In this document: positions 11,741 to 22,068 of the stretch, piece after piece | Position numbering within the stretch: position 1 is the first letter of the stretch | Layout of the letters: each line of letters opens with the position of its first letter | NCBI RefSeq assembly: GCF_030272615.1 | Contig: NC_081415.1 | Coordinates: forward strand, 375,737,392 to 375,801,391 | From: Cryptomeria japonica | Lineage: Eukaryota; Streptophyta; Pinopsida; Cupressales; Cupressaceae | Direction of reading: 5' to 3' | DNA: 64,000 bases | Program-made: the position numbers and the translations under genes | Notes under the pieces: generated by a model | What the model saw: only the letters and a program-made list of their open reading frames with translations | Databases searched by the model: none | Told to the model about the DNA's origin: nothing

Positions 11741-12394
11741 ACATGGTGGAATAAAACTAGACCAAGTTGGCTAAAGAGAAGATGACAGGGATTGCCAAGA
11801 TGTGGCAAAGACCAAGAAGACATAAAAATTTGCCTAAAGGAAGATAAAAATTTCCCAAGGAAGATTCTCGAAACATCTTGGAAATTTGATCAAGTACAAG
11901 AAAAAAATCAAATCACAGAGGCATTCCGAATTTACCTAGGCATAAATGAAATATGTGAAGATGCCTAAGCCAGACATAAAAAAATTCGCCCAAAACTTGG
12001 AGATTCGACATTAAAATCAACTTGCCATGATGAAGAAAGATAAACGGCAAAAGAAAATACAAATTTGAGGAAAATTGCACGTGAAATCAAGGGTCCATCA
12101 ATGAACGGGTTGGAAAATAAAATTTGACACATGAATATTTTTAATTATTTTGTAACACTAGAATAAGGGAAAATAATTCCAACACTTACAAATATTTTCA
12201 AAACAATTCAAGAAAATTCAATTTAAAAAGAGAATCCTAGAAGATTCTCTGTTAAGGATGAATTTGAGAGAAAAATAAAACTTTCCATTTTGGAAAGATT
12301 TAAAGCATTAAAACACACAAAAAAAAATAAAAAATTAGAAAAAAGAAAAAAAAAAGCGAAGAAGAAGCTTCCAAGTTTTAAAATCTTAAACTCC

Positions 12395-12402
12395 ATATAT
12401 TT
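12395..12402 (+). promoter_or_regulatory. TATA-like box of the E2 leader
   Basis: CTCCATATATTTT follows the repeat-rich leader and lies 455 bp upstream of the E2 ATG at 12850, matching the 453-bp distance in E1. Position is the main support; the match to a TATA consensus is fair. Confidence 0.4.
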
Positions 12403-12849
12403 TCAACCAGTCACTTTCAAATTCATTATTCAGGTTGAGAATTTTGAGAGCAATTGAGAAGAAGTTTTCTCTCAGATTTTTGAGGAAATTGATTTTTGAA
12501 AAGAATTTTGAAGAAGTGAATTTTTTCTAAGTGTTGAAATCAATAAATTAAGTTCTTTTTTTTTATTTTAAGACAAATTTTCAGAATTGAAGGTGAATTT
12601 CAGTCACAAAGATCAATTTCTAAGACACAAAATTTGAAATTGATTGAATACTTCTATTATTTTGTCTTATTTCTCTCAATTTTATCAATTTTTTGGTCAA
12701 ACCCTTCACTTTCAGTTTGCTTTTTCGTAGAAATTTAACTTTTTTACAAGGTGAAAGTGAAATTTTCAAGAAAAAAAGGGTCTAAAATCAGAATTACAAT
12801 CAGCAAGTTATCTCGAAAATAATATTGAATTTTTGTGTTATGCAGGTTA

Positions 12850-15262
12850 ATGACCACCAAAGGAGCACCGTCCAAAAAAGACCAATGAAGTTTTCTAGTA
12901 AAGGAGTTCGACAAGAATCCAAGATCAAATCTAAATGGAAGAATATCACAGACATTGACCTTGGACATGTGGATTTAGAATAATTCAAAAAGAGAATGTA
13001 CGGGCATGATGGACACTTGCCGACACCTATTGCCTGCCAGATGATGAGAAATGGCATTGTCCAAGCTGCTGGATTTCGTCTGGCTAAACAATGTGCTGAG
13101 CTGATGGTTAAGTGTGTTAGACAATATAATACACAATCAAGAGAGATCATTGCCCCTGATGGGAGGGTTTTAGCTAATAATTTAAGAAATGTTTGGAATT
13201 CCAAACTACAATAAAACCTCCTACAAGACCAAAGAAGATACCCAAAAGATTTATGATGCCCATTTTGAACTCTGTGTGGCATATGTTAACAAATCATGGT
13301 TGGAAAAGAAAAGATCCCAAGGGAAAGTGCCAAAGGTCCTGCTATACCCATACTTAAAGGAAGAATATGGTGACATTAACTTATTGTTGAATAGAGTAAT
13401 GGGCAGCCCTAAGGGTGCGCCTTTAGAGACATGGATGTATTACTTCATAGATGAAATTACCTTGGGAGTCTAGATGTTTAATTGGTCCCGCATAATCAAC
13501 AACAACCTTCATGAACAATTGATAAATTTGGAGAGGACAAAGTCATTCTACATGAGCTCCTGCATTATCTACCTGTTGGCTAGTACTTATAGATATTCTG
13601 GACTGATCTGTAGAGGCGTGGTTGGTAATGGTAAAGGTGAATTTAAATCTTATGATTGTTACCCGCAGTTGCAGCTTAAGGAGAAGAGCTATCGAACACA
13701 TGATGCATTCCTAATGTATGTCACAAGAACATTAGAAGGAGGAACTCACCAAAGATTATCTCCTGAAGCCAAAAATATTGGATCAGTGAATGGAGAAAGA
13801 TTCAGACATAGAGTGGATATAGAAGATTTTTGGGCAAATGTTGCAGATGAGTTCGGCATCAGGAAAAGACTATGTTCCAGACTGCCAGTAAGCTTGACTA
13901 GAACGACCGAGCCTTTTCTTGTGCTCGATCAGCTGAAAGATAATGCAAACTATATTCAACCTAGCTTTGATGAGCACACACCTATTTCTCCTATCAAATG
14001 GTCAGAGTCAGAGCATGCAGACTTGACCACTTTGATGGGGCCAGTTATAAAATATTCTAGGTGGTGGGTTGATCAGCAGTGTCATAGATTAAGATGGGGA
14101 AATGTAATCTTAACTTATGACCTGATGGGTGGAACAAAAGGATATTCTTCAAATGAGGAAGCAACTCAAAGTGCCAAATCAATTGAAGGTGCTAAAAAGA
14201 AGGGGAAGGTAGTTGTGAATGAAGGACTTGCTCAGAAGAAGCCAAGGATAGAACCATTGTTCTGCCACATCTAAGAATGAAAACTATATATTGGCCATTG
14301 ATCAGTCATTGGGAGAGATGGAAATTCCTTCCCCAGTTCATGAAGAAAACATCCATCAAGAAGATGAGCAACGTCCGTCTCCTACTGGCACAAAAGTACT
14401 AGAGTCAGACAATGAAATGGATGTTGAGGAAGGTGAATTTCAAGAAGGAATGATTTCCGCCTTTCAGGATATCATGTGTGAAAAGTGCAATCGGGAAATG
14501 GAAGGCATTGAGCAGCCCACTGTTCTTGATTGGTTGAAGGAAAGGTCAAAAATAAACACACAAGTAGTAGAAGAACAAGAAGAAGATGACATGGCTGATT
14601 TCTTGGCCAGATTAGAGCAAACTGCAGTAAAGAAGCCAGCCAAAAGGTTTTCCACCATCTAGAGAGATGAAGTAGGATGCAGGACAGTACAGATTGCTGT
14701 GCCGAAAGTAGATAAGGCAAAAGGATATATTGCTTCTCATGAATACGAAATCACTACATTCAATTTGGGACCAACTACCAAGAAGTAGGAAGCTGAAGAT
14801 TTGGACAATTCAGTTGCTTCCATAATCGTAAGACTGGACAAAGAAGTAGGAAAAAAGAAGGAATATAAGAAAGAAGTTGAGTGCTTGAGGGATTACATTC
14901 AGCATTTGACTACTAAGCCACTTGATCAACCAAATCCAGAAGCTCTTCCGCTCTTGAATTTGCAAGAAGTCGCTGAAAATACTGAGGAAGAAAGGATAAC
15001 AACTAAAGAGACTAAGGCATGGATGGAAAGCGTAGGTAAAGAGGCAGCCACATTTCTGGAAAGGTTAGCATTGACATATGGACAAATTTCTTCTCTACTC
15101 TCCAGAACTGCAAGCATGGCAGAAGCATGGGCTGATCTTCAGGACATTCAAGAAAGAATCATCCCCTGCCTTAGAGTGTTGAAAGGAATGTCAAAGCAAG
15201 AATTAGTTGATGGAAGTATAATTGAAGAAGGAGCTGCATTGTTGGTTAAAATTTTTGTATAG
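12850..15262 (+). pseudogene. E2 ORF: diverged homologue of the E1 protein, heavily broken
   Basis: The ATG (MTTKGAPSKKDQ) follows TGCAG|GTTA, parallel to E1. Frame changes occur near 12885, 13200 and 14280. In-frame stops are at 12886-12888, 12979-12981, 13471-13473, 14660-14662 and just before 14790. Aligned parts include KSKWKNI/VSKWSNI, GIVQAAGF/GIIKAAGF, KSFYMSS/KSFHMSS, RHRVDIEDFW/RHECQVEDFW and WLKER. Relative to E1 it lacks roughly 110 residues around 13785, where SPEAKNIGS joins directly to the VEDFW block. It also stops earlier, without the last third of E1. The shared tail (ITTFNLGP versus VETFELGP) shows common ancestry. No pol motifs are visible. Function is unknown; it is certainly not an intact gene. 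Confidence 0.65.
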
Positions 15263-16064
15263 CTGGGGAAATATACAAAATTGTGGCTTCAACCACAGTG
15301 TGTGAGTAAAACTCTCCTAATTAAGGGAAGGCTCTCCCTATCTATTTAATACTAAAACTAAAATAGGATGGAACATCAGTCTTTCTTCTTTTTTCAAGAA
15401 AGCCAATATCCTTTTCTCTTCACAGAAAAAGTGATAGCAATTTAACATAAATCAACAATAACAACTTTTTGAAATGAATGGAGAGAAAGGAAATGAAGTT
15501 TACTGAAAGTGTAAAGACTTCTGTCACTTCTTTCGGGACAGGACAGCAATATCAAGCTCAAAGTCTTGAATACGTGAAGCCTTATCTACCCTTTTCTATT
15601 CTAATGATATCAAGAACAAATTATGACAACACAAAGTCTAAAATAACTTATTTCTTACTACACAAGACAACAAGAACTAGTGTGACCTCAAAGTTTCACA
15701 GCTATTTCTTATTATAAAATTTACTTCTAACCCGTCTCTCAACAACGAGTGTAAGCACAAAGTCTTACAACTTTTCTCAATAGAACTTCAATTTTAACTA
15801 AATTAATCTCCAATACTTGCAACACAAAGTCTGCAAATCAAATTTGATTAAGCCCTTTAAGAAACACTTGCAAGAAAGGTAATGTTAAACATAAACTCAA
15901 GAATATAGCACAAAGTCTCAATACTTTGAGTAATTTTCTTCTATTCCTTTCAATTCTTCAATTTACACATAAAAGCTCAAAGTCTTCTTTGCTACAAATT
16001 TGGCAGAGTTTTTGCTTGCTTTCCAAAAGATAAAGATTACAATAGACCCCCTCAAGTATTTATA
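15263..16064 (-). repeat. Array of AGACTTTGTG words (CACAAAGTCT on +) downstream of a minus TATA box
   Basis: CACAAAGTCT or CTCAAAGTCT occurs about eight times between 15555 and 15990, spaced 50-100 bp apart. Read on the minus strand, the array follows a TATA box (TATAAATA, about 16055-16063), so it would lie in the transcribed leader of an LTR-type promoter. No ORF of note. The element's limits are not resolved; 15263-15470 shows nothing recognisable. Confidence 0.5.
16055..16063 (-). promoter_or_regulatory. Minus-strand TATA box (CTATAAATAC)
   Basis: On the minus strand, CCTATAAATACTTGAGG is a canonical plant TATA context. It separates the upstream unassigned part (16064-16442) from the AGACTTTGTG repeat array. 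Confidence 0.45.
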
Positions 16065-16442
16065 GGAGAGGAGTCTTGAGAAAAAGGTGGGAGGATCCTA
16101 ACTAATTGGAGAAATTCTCTCAACCACCAAGATTGTACGACGATTTTCTCCACAGCAAAATCCGTGGCCTCTTGTGTCTGTCCACAATCCATACAAGTCC
16201 GTACGGTGATGATGCTGATTGTACAGATCTATACAATTTATTACTTCTTCTCGAGCTCTTCACTTCTTCGTGCCCCTTCACTTCTTCGTGCCTGCCTGCT
16301 CTGGTTATTTCGCTATTAATGGCCTCATGGGGAAATTTATAAGATTTTTTCCTTTCCAGGGTTAGGGTTACAAGCATGTACTTTATCAATCTTTTGTAAA
16401 ATATTCTTTTTTTGGCTAAGCACAATTTCTCTTTATTTGATT

Positions 16443-17147
16443 TTATAATCTCTTTCTTTTGTAAAATAATCTTTTGTAAAATATTTGGCTTGCTTTTTCT
16501 ATTTTTAATATCCTTCTTTTCAAATATTCGTTCAATATTTTAACTTGGCAAGACTTTTTAAATTTGAGCCTTCGTACCTTCAATTTACCATGGTATTTGC
16601 CAACTTGCTTACTCCGAATGCTTTTTTCGTCGCATTTTTGTGTGCCAGAGCGTACCACCTTTTCTTTTTGAGCTCTTACCATCTTCTTTTGTTTGTGCGA
16701 CTTCGCTTTTTGTGCCCGACGTTTCACCCCTTTCCTCAGTTTTACCCTATTGCCAACTCCTTTCTTTGGCTTTTTGCTTGGTCCCTCTTCAGCATCATCC
16801 TCATTCTCCAGGTCTTGCATTTTCCTTTTTACCCTAGTGGAATCTCCCTCAGGTCTCACTCTAATCTTAGAGTCGTGTAACCATGCGCACACATACGGTG
16901 GTCTTCTGTAGCAGTTAGCACCTACGTATTCCAAGTCCCAAATTTTATCAAGTAGTGGTGCCCGTCCCACTCTCTTGTAGCGTCTGTCTATATATCGTCC
17001 CCATTACTGTTGGTACCATGTTACCTTTTCGCTATCAACCTGAGGTGGGTCAGCAGGACTAGGGATTACTCGGTAAAGCAAGTTGGGGCCTGCTTCCTGC
17101 TCACTTGGACGCGATGGTACCACAAATAAATCCTCGGGCTTCAGTAC
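16443..17147 (-). pseudogene. Unrecognised retroelement-type ORF fragment, cut by an LTR
   Basis: The minus strand reads from 17147 (KPEDLFVVPSRPSEQEAG...) through one in-frame TAA near 17009 into a 175-codon stretch ending at 16443. Residues on both sides of the stop read as one protein (EKVTWYQQ-stop-WGRYIDRRYKR). The C-terminal half is very basic (runs such as KKPKKG and KSHKQKKM), like a nucleic-acid-binding tail. The 5' end is cut by the LTR at 17148-18373, and the ATG-initiated frames extending past 17147 come from the LTR. I do not recognise the family. It does not resemble the E1/E2 protein. Confidence 0.5.
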
Positions 17148-18373
17148 TGTTGATGTGTATTTTATGCACATGCGAACACTGAATAAAATACCAAGGTATC
17201 TTATCCTCTCTTGAACAAAATCTCTCAAATGCTGAAGATTAGCTTAAGGATCACTTGAGAAGACTCCAAGGTTCGTGAATGTAGGGTCACTACGTGTGGA
17301 TAAGCTCATTGGTTTGATGTGATTATGCTGGAATCACAAGGGGACTTACATTCGAATGCCTGAATGCTTGATTTGCTGGAACTCGATCATCTGATATTGC
17401 TATATGGTGATGCTCTTTGTCCTAAACTAGTTTGAATTGAAAAAAAAGGGCAAAAGGAAAGGGTTGAGAGAGTCTATTCTAAGACCTAGAATGTAAGAAG
17501 ATAGTTGAATGATTAGCTGGAATCCTACTCGACAAGGTCTCACCATCAAATTGAACAATTTGAGACAAGCTCAGTGCAATCTTCTAAGGACGTTTCAAAG
17601 ATGTTCAAATCATTACCATCAACATTGATCACCATTCAAGTTAATGCATAAGCAATGGACGTATAACTATTCGAAGTTAAGCTCATATCACTCCAGTTGA
17701 CCACGCAGGGCACACTTATAATTAGCAAGAGGCTAGTGGTATGGACAAAACAAATTCCATACAAATTCATTCAACAATTTCTTCCATTTAATCTAATCAA
17801 CATGAAAATAAATTGAGAAGTAGAACCAAGAGGCTTGTTGAAATAACAAATTTCACCATAACTTCAATGAAAAGAATATCTAATTTACAAGTCATACCAA
17901 CAATTAATCCCTCTCCTAATCTACTTCTATTCTATCCTCTATTCTATTCTTATTCACTAAGTATTAGCTACTCACTATTCTATTCACTATTAATTGTTAA
18001 CCTTTACAAATGAAGAGTTTGAGCTTTATATAGAGAGCTCATTTACATTGAACGGCCAGGATTGAATCTCCATCAATGGCCAAGATTTTACAATGAAACC
18101 CTAATTAGGGTTTGTTAACAAAGTCTCCTTAGCCAATGAGAAAATTACATTCAATGAGTATGGACCAATAGATATTGAGGGTAGTTACATTGGAGTTTGT
18201 GCCTTCATGTATGAGCTTGATTCATTGAATTTGGACATGTTGATGTGGGACTTCATTGACTGGAGGAATGGTGACTGGAAGCCATTTGGGATGCCACTTC
18301 AACTTGCACTTTGTAGACTTGATTTGATTCATCATCATGAAGGGATGTTGAGAGATATCTCTTGATACTCAAC
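17148..18373 (-). mobile_element. LTR (TGTTGA...CATCAACA type), minus strand
   Basis: On the minus strand it begins TGTTGAGTATCAAGAGATAT and ends AAAATACACATCAACA. The first 20 bases match the LTR at 49589-50743 and the last ~100 match the E1 LTR. It has a telobox palindrome (18096-18113) followed by TATATAAA (18025-18032). Flanks AGTAC and TTATC do not match, so it is not a simple solo LTR. Given the E3 array and ORF immediately upstream (on the minus strand), it is probably the 3' LTR of E3, which inserted into the ORF at 16443-17147. Confidence 0.75.
18025..18113 (-). promoter_or_regulatory. LTR core promoter: telobox palindrome and TATA box
   Basis: The minus-strand order is AAACCCTAATTAGGGTTT (18113-18096), a GGCCATTGAT...GGCCGTTCAAT pair, then TATATAAA (18032-18025). 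The same order and spacing occur in the E1 LTR at 6334-6423. Confidence 0.6.
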
Positions 18374-18463
18374 ATTATCCAGTTAGTTTAAAGTGATGAT
18401 GATGATGATGAGAAGCCAAGTTTGATTAACTCTTCTGAAACTATATGCTTCTTCAATCATGTT

Positions 18464-18921
18464 CTATGTAGGTCTTGTGATGACTTTGGTTGACTTTCTC
18501 TTGCTCATGATGTACTTTGAGTGGATGATGCACTTGGTTGAATGTAGATCTTCAATGTACTGAATTTGATTCTTGGATTCCCGAAGGGAATTCAAGATTG
18601 TAAAACATTCTTCCATCATGTGGGTTATCTTTCCTTCATATACTTTGAGTGGATGATGCACTTGGTTGAATGTAGATCTTCAATGTACTGAATTTGATTC
18701 TTGGATTCCCGAAGGGAATGCAAGATTGTAAAACATTCTTCCATCATGTGGGTTATCTTTCCTTCATATTCTAGTGCCTTGAGGTAGTTGAGTGGATTCT
18801 TCCTTGCATCTTGTGATCTCTTCATGTCATCATGATGTGGTGGGAATCTTTGAATATCCTGAGATCTTCTCCTCCTTGATGTTCTTGTGTTTGCTGATGA
18901 AGTTTCCTCTTGATCTTGCAT
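18464..18921 (-). pseudogene. E3 ORF remnant with internal tandem duplication
   Basis: A minus-strand ORF from 18921 starts MQDQEETSSANTRTSRRRRS and runs through a block containing YEGKITHMMEECFTIL and LRESKNQIQYIEDLHSTKC. That block is then repeated by a 128-bp tandem duplication (18641-18768 and 18513-18640). Because 128 is not a multiple of three, the second copy is in another frame. By position (array, TATA, leader, ORF, LTR) it corresponds to the E1 ORF, but I see no sequence similarity to it. Function unknown. Confidence 0.45.
18513..18768. repeat. 128-bp tandem duplication
   Basis: Two nearly identical copies start TACTTTGAGTGGATGATGCA at 18513 and 18641. They differ by about one base, so the duplication is recent. 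Confidence 0.95.
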
Positions 18922-19485
18922 AGAGGAGATAGGAAGTACTTGTCATGGTCAATTCATTCCTTCATCCTTTTGATTGCTCATCTTGCCCCGAAGTAGTATC
19001 CTCTTCCTTACATATCTGCAAAACAAAGCAAGTATAGAATCAAACCCACATGATTTATAATCTTTACATACTCCTATTCTGACTTGATCTCTTACTCTGA
19101 TTTTATGTGATTTTTTTACTAAATCTGATCAAGAGGAGGCTAATAATAATCAATGAATTCACTGTGTGGAAGACAGATTTAATGTCTAAGGGTAAATCTG
19201 GGCTGTCTAATGATGAAGTCCACTAGCTGATATGTCTCCCAGCTGGGTACATTTGCTCCCTCTTGCTGTATGATGAATTCACCTTCCTAAAACATCAGAT
19301 CTGTATCTTTAATATCTTATTTCGTCCTTGTGCTGTAGCAGCTCAGCTATGTTTTAGATGAAATTTGCTCATGTATTGATAAAATTCGCTGCCTTGCTGA
19401 AGAAATTCGCTAAGTCTGCTCTCAAATTCGCAGTTGGAGAGAACAATATGTTTGATTTGGTGATTAAAATGAATGTTTTGACCCT

Positions 19486-20090
19486 TCCTTTATAGGCGCT
19501 TTAGGGTAAAAGAGGTGTCTCTTACCATAAGGCCGACTTGATTTAAAATAAGAAATCACCTTTCACATGCTGGCCGACTTCACCTCTTGCCGAAATGCTT
19601 GAATTTGAGGAATTCACTCAAAACAGGAGGCAAAGTACATGATTTGCTCCATGTCCTTAGCAAGGTACATGCCTTCATGAAAAATTCGCTCCATGTCCTT
19701 TGGAAGGACAAGGTCAAGGTAAAAGTTCGCTCTATGTCCTTTGGAAGGACAAGGCTTGAAATTCGCTCTAGGACCTCTGGAAGGACATGACCTTGATTGA
19801 AAGAATTTCGCTCTAGGACCTTTGGAAGGACATCACTTGGTAAAGAATTTTTCTCTGGGACCTCTGGAAGGACATGAAACAAGTTCACTCTAGGACCCTT
19901 GGAAGGAGATGTCTTGGAAAATTTTCCCTCTAGGACCCTTGGAAGGACATTCGCTCTAGGACCTCTCCAAGGACATGACCTCAAAATTCGCTTTGGATCC
20001 TTGACAAGGACATTCGCCCTAGGACCTTAGCAAGGTACATGACTTGAAGCAAAATTCGCTCTAGGACCTTTGTGAGGTACACGATCTCAA
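19486..20090 (-). repeat. E3 leader: hairpin array plus TATA box, minus strand
   Basis: About 11-12 copies of a TTCGCTCTAGGACC...GGAAGGACAT-like unit lie between 19640 and 20090, spaced 30-55 bp apart. Many fold as GTCCTT-TGG-AAGGAC or ACCTT-AGC-AAGGT. On the minus strand the array is followed by two AAGTCGGCC words (about 19580-19530) and a CCTATAAAGG TATA box (about 19495-19486), the same order as in E1. Three further AAATTCGCT words lie at 19380-19430. The leader's far end is unclear; a GTTTAATGTCCCC word at about 20805 on the minus strand may mark it. Confidence 0.7.
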
Positions 20091-20971
20091 ACAACTCTAA
20101 ACTCAATCCTTCACTTTCCTTCACTCTATTGGATCATACCCCAAATCTTCATTAAGTTTGAAACCTTCAACATTTAGGAAAAACATCATAAATTTGTATA
20201 GTAATTGATATCTCAGCACAGCTTATCAATCGTTGATGATTATGCACATGACGTTAACTTGAATGAATATACCAAGGATTTGCAATATGGGTTTTAGTTC
20301 TTGAAACCAATATTGCCCTAGGGTTGAAGAAATGCTCAAGCTCTCAATAGAGTATCCCGAAAATTAAATGTTAGGAATGAACTCTTAAGTCTGAAACCCT
20401 TTTGTAAGTACTTTTTGGAATTATAATTTATCATTATTTATGTCCTCTTATTTTTCCCTCCAGAAAGTGACTTTAGACTCTTTCAATTAACATTTAAGTA
20501 TTTAATTATTTTTTGCACATCTGACCAAAGCTACGAAAACTATCGCAATGAATTAAACATGAATTTGGGCCATGCCAAATCATTCTTAAGCTCTCAGGAT
20601 ATCATATTTTATGCAAATTAGTGCTTTCCAAAAATAGCGAAGTTCGTTAAGAAGTGTGGAGAGCTCCTGGAGTGTCAAAACTGCATCCGTAAAGTACCAT
20701 TGGACTCATCTTGATCATCTGAGCTCATTGCAATTGCGAGAATTCCTTTCTGACAAAGTTGGTTTTCTCCAACAATCTTGGAATGGACCATAAAGGGGAC
20801 ATTAAACTACGACACCTTGATGGCTGAAGGGTTTTAACTCTGTTTCTAAATGCTTATCTAGAATCATTCATTTTACTTTACGCATCTAGTTGAGAGTTGT
20901 TGACTGTTAGAGCTTCTATGGATGTTCTAGGAGGAGAATGAATCTTCAAATCTGAATGTAAAGAAGCATGA
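20091..20971. other. No gene seen; probable E3 5' part and flank
   Basis: There is no convincing ORF, and no SBNO exon was found here. A TGTAATGTCCC-like word (on the minus strand) near 20793-20806 is the only structured signal. Confidence 0.4.
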
Positions 20972-20976
20972 GAAAG

Positions 20977-22063
20977 TGTAATGTCCGCACTTTGAAATAG
21001 AATTTAATAATAAATAATAATATTAAAATAAAAATATTAAAAATTAAATTATAATATAAGAGAATATAATTAAATATAATTAAAATTTAATTAATTTAAT
21101 GAATGGTCAAAGGACATCAAATGAAAAGTTGTGACTCCCTCAAACATGAGATATAAAAGGGAGAAGAGAACCTCATTTTAGGGGGGATAATTTGGGAATC
21201 AAAAGTGCAGATCTGATTGTGAAAGGTTGTGTCCCTTTCAAAGGGCAGAAATAATGAAGAGCTGCACTCTTTCAAAGGGTGCTAATGGTGAAAAGGTGTG
21301 TGTCTCTTCCCAAAGGGTATACATGATGAAGAGGTGTGACCTCTCCCTCACATTGAGAGATATACAGGAAAGTTATCAAAGCATCCAGGGACATCACCAG
21401 GGAATCAAATCAGATCAGATCAGAACTGTTATTAAGTTACAGGAAGTAACATCCTTGTTCTTGGTGGTATGCATGTGGATGTGCTTAATATGTATACTTA
21501 ATTTATGACGCCTGATAATAATCTTATGCAGAATTTAATTGCAATATTAATATAGACTGCAATATGTATGACAGTGTAATAATGCTTTTCTTTCTCTAAT
21601 TGGTCATATGAGGATTAAGTAAATTATATGATGGAGTCTGTAATACCTTTCAATCTCACCATCCATTTATGGAGGGAGAATACAAGGAACCAAGAGCACT
21701 AGGTTCCAGCAGGTATGCCAACCCCGAGTGTGGGCCAAAAGGCCAAGTTGACGAGGTGCTTGGTGCTCTTGGGCTTGTAGGAGAGGGATAGACTGGAGGC
21801 ACCTTGTGTGATTCTCCTTGAGCTCCATATCAGGACAGGTGTAGGGAAAGAAAGGGTTGTTGAATCCTTCATATACACTTTGCAATATATTAAGAATGAC
21901 GGATATATGTTCTATCGTGACATAATGGAAATGTTGTCTAATTTGTTTTGCAGGTTCCAGACCAAGCTTTAGTTGACATTAGCGTCCTTCTATTGTTCTC
22001 TCTATGCACTAAAATTGTGATTCTAGGACAGAATACAAGAGGGTCCCGTTAGGGGACATTACA
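20977..22063 (+). mobile_element. Solo LTR with perfect 5-bp target duplication
   Basis: It begins TGTAATGTCCGC and ends GTTAGGGGACATTACA, and is flanked by GAAAG (20972-20976) and GAAAG (22064-22068). No internal region is left, so it is a solo LTR made by LTR-LTR recombination. A TATA box (GATATAAAAGG) lies near 21149. A short hairpin array follows it (21215-21360). Termini TGTAATGTCC and GGACATTACA are inverted over 10 bp. Confidence 0.93.
21215..21360 (+). repeat. Four ~38-bp hairpin units downstream of the LTR TATA box
   Basis: Units contain CCCTTT-C-AAAGGG, GCACTCTTT-C-AAAGGGTGC, CTCTTCCCAAAGGG and a fourth decayed copy ending ACCTCTCCC. Stem sequence changes between units, but pairing is largely kept in the first two. 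Being about 70 bp after the TATA box, they should be transcribed. Confidence 0.65.
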
Positions 22064-22068
22064 GAAAG

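Larger units (their letters stand above)
9668..12394 (+). mobile_element. E2 leader, LTR/U3-like with several repeat modules
   Basis: It begins TGTGACCTATTACACACATC with a short inverted-repeat word pair around CGCCCCATCGCAAATGGGG, which looks like an LTR terminus. It holds a four-copy repeat (9964-10375), a telobox palindrome (10291-10308) and a long AAGTCCGCC array (10455-11740), then AT-rich sequence up to a TATA-like box. It is the counterpart of the E1 hairpin leader by position. There is no credible ORF; open frames here are by-products of the repeats. Confidence 0.5.

Noticed and set aside
10581-11823. Open frames on both strands in the E2 leader
   Set aside because: They are by-products of the AAGTCCGCC array, with no domain or consistent frame.
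17143-18378. Solo-LTR status for 17148-18373
   Set aside because: Flanks AGTAC and TTATC do not match; the upstream array and ORF make a 3' LTR of E3 more likely.
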